Shown here: piece after piece, positions 1 to 5,995 of the stretch
Layout: each line of letters starts with the position of its first letter
Position numbering within the stretch: the stretch's first letter is position 1
Source: Spirochaetota bacterium
GTDB lineage: Bacteria > Spirochaetota > JAGLSM01
Assembly: GCA_023135745.1 (NCBI GenBank)
Contig: JAGLSM010000051.1
Location: 1 to 9,191, forward strand
DNA: 9,191 bases
Reading direction: 5' to 3'
Program-made: the position numbers and the translations under genes
Notes under the pieces: generated by a model
Told to the model about the DNA's origin: nothing
Seen by the model: the letters and a program-made list of their open reading frames with translations, nothing else
Database searches by the model: none

Positions 1-50
1 TGTGCTAATAATTTACACCTTAGGTCGGAGGTCTGTTTTACAATTTTACT

Positions 51-86
51 CCCCGGTCTTGCATGAATACTCATGCAGGACCGGGG
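51..86. repeat. Long hairpin (16-bp inverted repeat, 4-nt loop)
   Basis: The left arm at 51-66 begins CCCCGGTC and the right arm at 71-86 ends GACCGGGG. The arms pair over 16 bp with a single G-T wobble, around the loop ATAC. It is much more GC-rich than its surroundings. No T tract follows on either strand, so it is not a standard intrinsic terminator. It could be a processing or stability hairpin, the 3' end of a transcript from outside the window, or the subterminal hairpin of a mobile element. I cannot tell which. Confidence 0.8.
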
Positions 87-233
87 ACTGAATGAGCTTA
101 TTTGCCCAACCATATTAACGAACATTTCCATTTTTATGAATTAGCATAGGATCGGGTAGCGTAAAAATAGATTTTTTGTACTTGTTTACAATTCTTATTT
201 TGTTATGTTATTTGATATGAAATTCTTAATAAA

Positions 234-239
234 AGGAGG
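234..239 (+). promoter_or_regulatory. Shine-Dalgarno AGGAGG that sets a TTG start
   Basis: AGGAGG at 234-239 is followed five bases later by TTG at 245. A GTG at 239-241 overlaps the Shine-Dalgarno itself and cannot use it. The first ATG in frame, at 260, lies about 20 bases downstream, which is too far. The TTG is therefore the best start for the following gene. Confidence 0.7.
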
Positions 240-244
240 TGCAA

Positions 245-760
245 TTGTCTCAAGTAATTATGCAGTTTGTATCTATGCCGTTAGAAGATGATATTGATAG
301 AATCCTGTCAGGCAATGGTCATATAATTATAGCTGAACATTCCAATGTCAGCGAAATATTTTTTGAGAAAGTGTTTCCAAAAGAAACTCATTACAGAAAA
401 AGCGGTGAATCTTCATATTCTGAATATGTTCATAAATATGAAATTAAGGAAATCATTAAATCTGATAAATTTAAACCTGAAGAATTCTTTTGGGTTAGGA
501 ATGAACCCAATTATTCACTCTCTGATATAAAAAAGTATCACGAATCAGGTCTTTCAAGATCCCCGGTTATATTAGAGCGTAAACCCAAATATCCTACTAA
601 TGGTAAACAAGAGATTCTTTTTATTGAGATAATAAATAAAAAAAATGAAAAATATCCGGAAATCTATAATATCCTTACCCGAGAAGGTCTTGACGCAAAA
701 AAAGAAATTAATGAGATCCTAAACAGAAAAGAAAAAAAGTGGTGGCAGTTTTGGAAGTGA
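245..760 (+). CDS. Hypothetical protein, 171 aa, with basic Trp-rich C-terminal tail
   Basis: I do not recognise this protein. From the TTG start it is a 171-residue, charged, mostly soluble protein with no signal peptide and no membrane segment. The middle is rich in Lys, Glu, Tyr and Phe, and a Lys/Glu-rich helix near the end (about residues 150-164) leads into the terminal sequence KKWWQFWK. A short basic tail with three Trp and one Phe could dock on a membrane or a partner protein, but that is inference. The gene stands alone: nothing complete lies upstream, and it converges on the leftward surface-protein operon with 42 nt between the two stop codons. Its stop codon forms the first three bases of a 37-bp direct repeat whose other copy lies at 3679-3715. 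No convincing promoter was found upstream. Length, codon use and the strong ribosome binding site support a real gene; function is open. Confidence 0.7.
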   Translation: MSQVIMQFVSMPLEDDIDRILSGNGHIIIAEHSNVSEIFFEKVFPKETHYRKSGESSYSEYVHKYEIKEIIKSDKFKPEEFFWVRNEPNYSLSDIKKYHESGLSRSPVILERKPKYPTNGKQEILFIEIINKKNEKYPEIYNILTREGLDAKKEINEILNRKEKKWWQFWK

Positions 761-794
761 AAGAATTATTATATTCAGTATTCAAACGTAAATT
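758..794 (+). repeat. 37-bp direct repeat, copy 1
   Basis: It starts TGAAAGAATTATTATATTCA and ends TTCAAACGTAAATT. It matches copy 2 at 3679-3715 at 36 of 37 positions; the only difference is T here against C there, ten bases in. Similarity stops at both edges. This copy fills most of the gap between two converging genes. The two copies are in the same orientation and bracket the B-A operon. Confidence 0.9.
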
Positions 795-802
795 CATGTG
801 CC

Positions 803-2197
803 TTAAAATAAACGCCATATTATTTCTGTCTTATAATAGAAACTGTAGTCTGTATCTATGTTGGAATAGGGATTGGTTCCGCCATAGTTACCAAAACTTA
901 AGCTAATATTCAGGGAAGTGCTATTGCCCAAAGTATAGGATAGTATGAAGTCAATTTCTTTTCTATAATAGCGCTCCATGCTGTTTAAAATTGCATAATA
1001 ATTATCATTTAAAAAATCATAAATACTCAGGTTTAAAAAAATAAAAAAGGAATCTGTAACTTCATAAGCAAGCTGTAATGCGACATTAAAAAAATAGGCT
1101 TGAGTTGATGATCTAAGCATATAGGATACTGAGCCTGTAAAATTTAAATAAAAAAATGTGCTTATAGGATAGCTGAGTTCTGTTTCAAATTTTACATATC
1201 CATCATGATCTGTCCCTGCAATTTGTCCATCTTCGGTGATTATTTGGGAATTGTAGGCGTAATTATATCCTAATGAAAGAGTATTTATAAATCCCAATCC
1301 TTTATAAGGATAATAACGATTAATTATTTCTTCTATTCTTTTGAAAAGAAAGAAATTTAAGTAGGGTTTGAGTCCGGCAATTTTTTTTAAAATGTTTTCT
1401 ATATCTTTATAAAAATATTTTTTCCAATAAATACCGGAATTACTCAAAATATTGGACTTGTAATATTTTTGAACATATTCACTTTGTTTATAGATGATTT
1501 TGGTTAATTGCTGCAGGATCTTATCCTGTATTTTGATTTTAAGTTTGTACTCTTTTTTAATCATTTTTAATATACGAAATGCTTTGTAATAGGTATCAAG
1601 ATCAAGAATTCTGCCATAACCTATGCCGGCATCAGCATCAGCAAAAAATTTGGTTGAGATAAAGATATCTCTTACAGAATCAATTTCATTATATGTTTTG
1701 TTATAGTAATAATTGATACGCTGAGATGTGGATAGAAAAAGCCCTGATTGGTTTTTTAAATATCTCCTGTAGAGATTCTCTCCTCTGATAGAAACTGATC
1801 CATATTGCATGGATGAATTATTGGTTCCTGAAGTGTACTCCTGCTTCCAAGAGTATAAGCCCAATCCTGCACCAGTCTGTAAATGAACCCTATAATATTG
1901 GTTGGGTCCGTCCTTCTCTAAACTTAAAAAGAGGCTGTCAGAGAATCTTAATGATTTTCTATTTTCCGATAATTTGCCACCAGAATCATACTCATAATTT
2001 TTTAGATAGATGTTCCCGCTTCCGGACAATGAATTTACAAAAGATGTATAATCTTTATAGGGCAGTTGAAAGTTAAAAGGTGAAAAATTAATTCCATATA
2101 AATCTTGTTTATTTTGCAGAAGCTGAAATAGAAATACGCAAATTAAAAGAGTAAGAATAGTTATTATATTTTTGTGTTTGTATTTATGGAGAGACAT
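803..2197 (-). CDS. Putative outer-membrane beta-barrel protein, paralogue A
   Basis: This 464-residue protein is a paralogue of the genes at 2198-3526 and 3886-5169. Order of parts: a hydrophobic N-terminal export segment (about 11-26) with no clear cleavage site; the family motif FSPFNFQLP (38-46); a strand-rich part with alternating aromatic residues; the motif GIGYGRILDL (191-200); a helical, Lys-rich block (about 201-300) including YKAFRILKM, EYKLK and LKPYLNFF; then a strand-rich C-terminal part ending IIWRLF. A final aromatic residue after alternating hydrophobics is the usual beta-barrel assembly signal, so an outer-membrane barrel with a helical insert is inferred. The start ATG directly abuts the stop codon of gene B, and its Shine-Dalgarno GGAGGGT lies inside B, so translation is probably coupled. 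It is the most diverged N-terminus of the three, about 20-35 residues longer ahead of the helical block. Function unknown. Confidence 0.8.
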   Translation of the reverse strand: MSLHKYKHKNIITILTLLICVFLFQLLQNKQDLYGINFSPFNFQLPYKDYTSFVNSLSGSGNIYLKNYEYDSGGKLSENRKSLRFSDSLFLSLEKDGPNQYYRVHLQTGAGLGLYSWKQEYTSGTNNSSMQYGSVSIRGENLYRRYLKNQSGLFLSTSQRINYYYNKTYNEIDSVRDIFISTKFFADADAGIGYGRILDLDTYYKAFRILKMIKKEYKLKIKIQDKILQQLTKIIYKQSEYVQKYYKSNILSNSGIYWKKYFYKDIENILKKIAGLKPYLNFFLFKRIEEIINRYYPYKGLGFINTLSLGYNYAYNSQIITEDGQIAGTDHDGYVKFETELSYPISTFFYLNFTGSVSYMLRSSTQAYFFNVALQLAYEVTDSFFIFLNLSIYDFLNDNYYAILNSMERYYRKEIDFILSYTLGNSTSLNISLSFGNYGGTNPYSNIDTDYSFYYKTEIIWRLF

Positions 2198-3526
2198 TTA
2201 AAATACCCTCCAGTTCAATCCAATTCTGGTACTAAAGTCTAGAGAATTGCTTGTTTCGCTTTGATTGAAATTTTCAATGTATTTTACTTCCATATTATAA
2301 GTTAAAATTATTTTTTTGCTTACGAGAAGTCCTATTGTTAAACTAGGACCGGTTTCGAAAGTATAATATTGGTACTGGTTAAGCTTGTCATTAGCAAAAA
2401 CACCGTAAAAATTTGCTAGGGCATAGAATTTTATATAAATCGAATCTGTAACATCATAGATGAAACCTATTTTACAATCAAGATTAATTCGATCATAATT
2501 ACTGTCTTTATTTAAAATGATCTTACCGGTAAATAATGATTCTAAATGCCATTTTGTTGATAGCGGTAATGCAAATTCAATACCCGTACCTATTGTTATT
2601 CCGGATTGATAGTCAGTGTTTATATGAGTATCATAGGATGTATTATAACCAAAGGTTCCATAAATTTTATAACCAAGACTCTTGTCTATTACATTTTTTT
2701 CTATAATTTCTACAATTTTTTCAAGCATATAAAAATTAAGTTTTTTAGGCAGCCCTTTAATTTTTTTCAGAAGTTTTTGCATGTCTTTAAAGAAATATTT
2801 CAGCCAGCCTTCTTCCCGGGATATGCTTTGTTTGTAGCCAACTTTTCCGTAAATAATATACTTTTTAGTCACGGTATTTTTAAAATGATCATACTTCGAA
2901 ATATATTCATCTTTGCGGTAAATAAGTTCTGCCAATTGCTGAACAATTACCGGTGATATTTGGCGCTTAAGTTGGTAAAAGTCAGTCAACATTCTTACGA
3001 TTGCATCCGCTCTATAAAAAGCATTGAGATCGCGCATCCGGCCAATACCTATTCCGATTTCAAGTCCAATAGAGAATTCTGTCCAAGTATCCGGCGTTTT
3101 ATACCTGTACTCCAGGTTCTGGCTGGATAAAAGAAATACATCAGATTCTTTTTTAAGGTATTGACTGAAGGTATTATTTATAATAAATCCTGAGGAAAAT
3201 GATTCGTCATACATTCTCACGGGTAATCCAGGAAGATAAAAATAGTTTGCATTGTTTATTTCTGCAAAAGCAGTATCTGTTTTTATCTCTAAATCATTAA
3301 AGTTGCTTTCACTTTCCTTATACGATTTGTAATTTAGCTTATGAAAGAATAGAAACTTGTATTCATCTTTTTTCCAAAACTCTCCTTCAGATGAAAAATA
3401 GTTTTCCAGACTCTTGTATTTCTTTAGAGGAAGACGAAAATCATGTGGATTATACGCAAAAATGGAGGCTATTGGTACAATAACCCTCATGATAAGTAAT
3501 AATATCAGTTTATTTTTTCTATTCAT
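2198..3526 (-). CDS. Putative outer-membrane beta-barrel protein, paralogue B
   Basis: This 442-residue protein is first in the leftward operon. A signal peptide at about 1-24 ends SIFA, followed at once by YNPHDFRLP (25-33), the same motif in the same place as in gene C. The motif GIGIGRMRDL (158-167) opens the helical block (about 168-285), which contains QQLAELIYRKDEY, WLKYFFKDMQKLLKKI and KKLNFYMLEKI; each has a clear counterpart in A and C. The C-terminal part reads as amphipathic strands and ends LNWRVF, a typical outer-membrane barrel terminus. The ATG has only a weak ribosome binding site (AGG in TTAGGTTATTC), unlike its neighbours. A good promoter lies at 3629-3657 and gives a leader of about 95 nt that contains the conserved inverted-repeat arm. 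Role unknown; a surface or porin-like protein is inferred. Confidence 0.8.
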   Translation of the reverse strand: MNRKNKLILLLIMRVIVPIASIFAYNPHDFRLPLKKYKSLENYFSSEGEFWKKDEYKFLFFHKLNYKSYKESESNFNDLEIKTDTAFAEINNANYFYLPGLPVRMYDESFSSGFIINNTFSQYLKKESDVFLLSSQNLEYRYKTPDTWTEFSIGLEIGIGIGRMRDLNAFYRADAIVRMLTDFYQLKRQISPVIVQQLAELIYRKDEYISKYDHFKNTVTKKYIIYGKVGYKQSISREEGWLKYFFKDMQKLLKKIKGLPKKLNFYMLEKIVEIIEKNVIDKSLGYKIYGTFGYNTSYDTHINTDYQSGITIGTGIEFALPLSTKWHLESLFTGKIILNKDSNYDRINLDCKIGFIYDVTDSIYIKFYALANFYGVFANDKLNQYQYYTFETGPSLTIGLLVSKKIILTYNMEVKYIENFNQSETSNSLDFSTRIGLNWRVF

Positions 3527-3550
3527 GAATAACCTAAATATTTAATTGCT

Positions 3551-3592
3551 GTTTATACTATATTATACGCATAATAACTAAAAAAGGGCCAT
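3551..3592 (-). repeat. Inverted repeat, left arm (upstream of gene B)
   Basis: Read on the minus strand, this 42-bp arm begins ATGGCCCTTTTTT and matches the arm at 3818-3859 at 33 of 42 positions without gaps. The 13 bases nearest the centre (3580-3592) are identical. Similarity stops abruptly on the inner side. The arm ends 24 nt before the gene B start codon. It also contains CGTATAATATAG, 11 of 12 conserved in the other arm. Confidence 0.85.
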
Positions 3593-3628
3593 GAATAGAG
3601 AAAAAATATTATTTAATCATATACCTCT

Positions 3629-3657
3629 ATTGTAAATTGTTTTTCTATTTTTATCAA
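3629..3657 (-). promoter_or_regulatory. Sigma-70-type promoter for the B-A operon
   Basis: On the minus strand TTGATA (3652-3657) is separated by exactly 17 bases from TACAAT (3629-3634). Each box matches the consensus at five of six positions. Transcription would start near 3622 and run left into gene B. It is the best promoter seen in the middle region and lies inside the segment bounded by the inverted repeats. Confidence 0.65.
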
Positions 3658-3678
3658 GGGGTAGCGATGGGGGGAGAA

Positions 3679-3715
3679 TGAAAGAATCATTATATTCAGT
3701 ATTCAAACGTAAATT
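3679..3715 (+). repeat. 37-bp direct repeat, copy 2
   Basis: It differs from copy 1 (758-794) at one base and has the same orientation. The copies are 2921 bp apart and flank genes A and B with the B-A promoter. This copy is intergenic and sits inside the segment bounded by the inverted repeats, so inversion of that segment would turn the direct pair into an inverted pair. Confidence 0.9.
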
Positions 3716-3793
3716 TACCGTGGAATCTGATTAAATAGAGATAATTTTAGTGTAAATCTATTAATAAATTTCTAAGGAATGCAGGAGGAAAGC

Positions 3794-3865
3794 ATGAAAA
3801 ATAAATTATATAAAAAAATGGCCCTTTTTTTGATTTCAAACGTATTATATAGTAAATACAAATAA
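3794..3865 (+). CDS. Small ORF, 23 codons, leader peptide or gene-start remnant
   Basis: An ideal Shine-Dalgarno (AGGAGG at 3783-3788) precedes ATG at 3794 by five bases. The 23-residue product starts MKNKLYKKMALFLIS and stops at TAA 3863-3865, 20 nt before gene C. A positive start followed by a hydrophobic run looks like the front of a signal peptide. The inner start of the right inverted-repeat arm, ATGGCCCTTTTTTT, is in frame here as MALFL. The left arm reads MALF then stop. It is in a different frame from gene C and cannot be its N-terminus. It may be a leader peptide controlling C, a fossil 5' end of another surface-protein copy, or an untranslated coincidence. No upstream promoter was convincing. 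Confidence 0.4.
   Translation: MKNKLYKKMALFLISNVLYSKYK
3818..3859 (+). repeat. Inverted repeat, right arm (upstream of gene C)
   Basis: This is the partner of 3551-3592, with 33 of 42 positions matching. The perfect 13-bp core ATGGCCCTTTTTT is at 3818-3830. The T run has seven bases here and six in the left arm. It ends 26 nt before gene C, almost the same distance as the left arm from gene B. A weak promoter reading (TTGATT-17-TAAATA, 3830-3858) overlaps it. Confidence 0.85.
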
Positions 3866-3885
3866 TTACTAAAGAGGCTTTTGTT

Positions 3886-5169
3886 ATGGTTCAGGCAAGA
3901 TTCAGGTCTTTGTTGTTTCTATACTTATCAATTATGATATTATTCTCATTGAATAATCAAATTTATGCTTATTCTCCATATGACTTTACTTTGCCGACTA
4001 TTGATTATTCAAAATTGGATTATCAATTAGGTATAAGAGGAAATCATTATTTCTCGAAAACCAGATCCAGTTTTAATCTTGAAACAGAATTAAAATTTTT
4101 AAAATATCATGAAGATGAATCCTTGATATTTTCCCTTGAAAATAATTCTTACTTAAAAAATCAGTTTTATAAAAGTGTTTATGATGATGGAACATTTCAT
4201 AGTGATAAATATAAATCATTGAGAGAGGGCCTTGATACAAGATTCCAATTATACCCATTGCAATCTTTAAATTTATTTTTTGAATTACAAAATAGTTTTA
4301 GTTATAGTTATTCAACTAAAGAGGAATATCACGATCCCAAAGAAAATTCCACTTCCTTTAGAACACAAATTGGTATTGGTGTTGGTTTTGGTAAAATTCG
4401 AGATGTTAATACTTATTATAAAGCTCTTAGAGTAATGAAAATGCTTAAAAAATATTTTAAAATAAAAAGTAAAATACCAAAAAATGTTCTTCTTAAACTT
4501 GCGAAATTAATATATAGAAAAAGTGAATATAAAGTTATCTATGAAGAAAAAACTCATCATAATAAGAGTAGCCCTTATGGTTCACAAGAGGAATACTGGC
4601 TTAAATATTATTATCATGATATGCAAAAAATTCTTATGAAAATACCTGAATTAAAACCATATCTAAACTTTTTTATTTTAGCAAAAATTCAGGAAACAAT
4701 TGATCAGTATTTTCCAGACAGAAAGCTGGGATTTGCATTTTCATGTTTATATAATAGATATTATCAATACACATCTTCTTATGATCAAAGAGAATATAAT
4801 GGTTTTTTAAACATCATTTTTGATTCAGCATTTCCCTTATCAGACTCTTTACACTGTTCATTAAATTCAGATGTGTTTTATCGTTATGATCAAGATCAAT
4901 ATTGGATATTTAAAATTGGCGCAAAGATTACTTATGAATTTTCAAATAATCTTTATATATCTACTACCTATCGTTATTATTTAAGAGGTTATAATGAATT
5001 ATTTACAGAACCGGAAAATTCATCGCATCAACTTAAGGTAGCTGTTTCTTATATAATTAATAAAAATCTTTCATGGATTATTGAGTTGTTTTACGAAGAT
5101 GAAAGACATTATAATTTAAATTCCAGGAATTTAAATTATAATTCAAAACTTGAGTGGAGAATTTTTTAA
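3886..5169 (+). CDS. Putative outer-membrane beta-barrel protein, paralogue C
   Basis: This 427-residue protein is the third member of the family. A signal peptide at about 1-28 ends QIYA, followed by YSPYDFTLP (29-37). A strand-rich region leads to GIGVGFGKIRDV (163-174). A helical block (about 175-282) follows with YYKALRVMKMLKKY, LAKLIYRKSEY, YWLKYYYHDMQKIL and LKPYLNFF. The C-terminal half has alternating aromatic strands and ends LEWRIF, the expected terminus of an outer-membrane barrel. The ATG is preceded by AAGAGG eight bases upstream, and an in-frame stop at 3853 excludes a longer start. It is transcribed away from B and A and followed after 11 nt by lipoprotein gene D. By eye it is more AT-rich than A and B, which fits separate histories. 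The helical block is the best-conserved part among the three proteins. Function unknown. Confidence 0.8.
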   Translation: MVQARFRSLLFLYLSIMILFSLNNQIYAYSPYDFTLPTIDYSKLDYQLGIRGNHYFSKTRSSFNLETELKFLKYHEDESLIFSLENNSYLKNQFYKSVYDDGTFHSDKYKSLREGLDTRFQLYPLQSLNLFFELQNSFSYSYSTKEEYHDPKENSTSFRTQIGIGVGFGKIRDVNTYYKALRVMKMLKKYFKIKSKIPKNVLLKLAKLIYRKSEYKVIYEEKTHHNKSSPYGSQEEYWLKYYYHDMQKILMKIPELKPYLNFFILAKIQETIDQYFPDRKLGFAFSCLYNRYYQYTSSYDQREYNGFLNIIFDSAFPLSDSLHCSLNSDVFYRYDQDQYWIFKIGAKITYEFSNNLYISTTYRYYLRGYNELFTEPENSSHQLKVAVSYIINKNLSWIIELFYEDERHYNLNSRNLNYNSKLEWRIF

Positions 5170-5180
5170 TAGAGGGTAGT

Positions 5181-5915
5181 ATGAAAAAACTTTTTATTAT
5201 TATAATGTTCTTATTTTACATTTCTTGTTCGTATGATAGGACTATAGTGTATAAAACTAATAAATCAAAATTTATTTCAACGATTAAAAAGGTTGCGAAA
5301 AATTTAAATTACAATTTCACACTTGAGGAGTCATCGGATAAGGATTTTCTAACTATTGAATTGTCAAAATTTGGTGGAGGCAGCATTGAAATTAATGTTA
5401 ATCGTGTTTCAATAAATAAAATCGTTGCAGATTTTAATTCTTCATTTAGGAATAATAAAGGATTTGGTGAACAAATATTTTTAAATTTTAATTATGCTCT
5501 TAATAAAGAATTCAAGTTCAATCATCCTGAGACAATATTTAACTATAATGAAAAGTCGTATTTTAAATTTACAATTTTATCATTAATGAATACAGGATTT
5601 GCTCAATATTACAAATCAGATGATCACATATATTGGTCTGAATCAGATAAATGGTTGACTTCTATCTTTTTAACTCCAATAGATGCATATTTTACATACC
5701 GAGCATTTTTTAATGAAAGTATTGATGCTAAAAGCAAAACGACAAGCTTAAAGATATTAATTGCGTATAAGTTTATTGCTTTAATATTTGGTTATTTTGA
5801 CCTTAAAAACCACAATGATTTTGTTCAATCAAAATATTTTAAAACCTATAATAAAATATCATCAAATTTTTTAAATGACAATCTTACTTTTTCACTGGTA
5901 AATATTAGTTTCTAA
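5181..5915 (+). CDS. Putative lipoprotein D, co-transcribed with paralogue C
   Basis: From ATG 5181 the product has 244 residues. A reading frame is open from 5154, inside gene C, but the Shine-Dalgarno AGAGGGT at 5171-5177 and the signal peptide beginning at MKKLF favour 5181. The signal peptide ends FYISC, with Cys17 as the likely lipidated residue; Tyr at -3 is not canonical, so the lipobox is loose. Residues 20-120 look like a small mixed alpha/beta domain. The second half has three hydrophobic stretches (about 128-144, 158-173, 190-206), the first being LSLMNTGFAQYY, which faintly resembles the PGxGQxY-type membrane motif of other small envelope proteins. It lies 11 nt after gene C, so one operon is likely; genes A and B have no such companion. 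A role in assembly or anchoring of protein C is a guess. Confidence 0.7.
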   Translation: MKKLFIIIMFLFYISCSYDRTIVYKTNKSKFISTIKKVAKNLNYNFTLEESSDKDFLTIELSKFGGGSIEINVNRVSINKIVADFNSSFRNNKGFGEQIFLNFNYALNKEFKFNHPETIFNYNEKSYFKFTILSLMNTGFAQYYKSDDHIYWSESDKWLTSIFLTPIDAYFTYRAFFNESIDAKSKTTSLKILIAYKFIALIFGYFDLKNHNDFVQSKYFKTYNKISSNFLNDNLTFSLVNISF

Positions 5916-5995
5916 TTATCTATTAATAAAAAATTTACATCAAAATTATTTACTGTCTCAATAAGCAAGGAAAATGTGTGATCTGAAATTAACCG

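Larger units (their letters stand above)
3593..3817. other. 225-bp segment between inverted repeats, candidate invertible promoter
   Basis: The segment lies between the perfect 13-bp cores of two inverted repeats and between divergent operons of paralogous surface proteins. It carries one good promoter (TTGATA-17-TACAAT), pointing left at B-A, a copy of the 37-bp direct repeat, and an AGGAGG plus ATG pointing right. Invertible promoters such as fimS, and those of Bacteroides capsule loci, have similar repeat lengths and segment sizes. No recombinase is encoded nearby, so inversion is inference. Confidence 0.4.

Noticed and set aside
1..91. Frames open from the window edge (to 66 and to 91) as the end of an upstream gene
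   Set aside because: They are only about 20-30 codons, they run through the hairpin, and the translation resembles nothing recognisable.
345..530. 61-codon ORF in another frame of the 245-760 gene
   Set aside because: Fully inside the better-supported gene, with no ribosome binding site.
1813..2956. Plus-strand ORFs 1813-2076 and 2606-2956
   Set aside because: Antisense shadows of genes A and B, with no ribosome binding sites or family features.
154..3666. GGGTAGCG shared at 154-161 and 3659-3666
   Set aside because: Only eight bases with no consistent flanking similarity; chance is likely.
758..3715. 37-bp repeats as a CRISPR array
   Set aside because: Only two copies, 2.9 kb apart, with genes between them and no spacers or cas genes.
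4073..4258. Minus-strand ORF inside gene C
   Set aside because: Antisense shadow in AT-rich coding sequence.
5154..5180. Earlier start for lipoprotein D inside gene C
   Set aside because: It would add nine residues before a clean signal peptide; the ribosome binding site at 5171-5177 serves ATG 5181.
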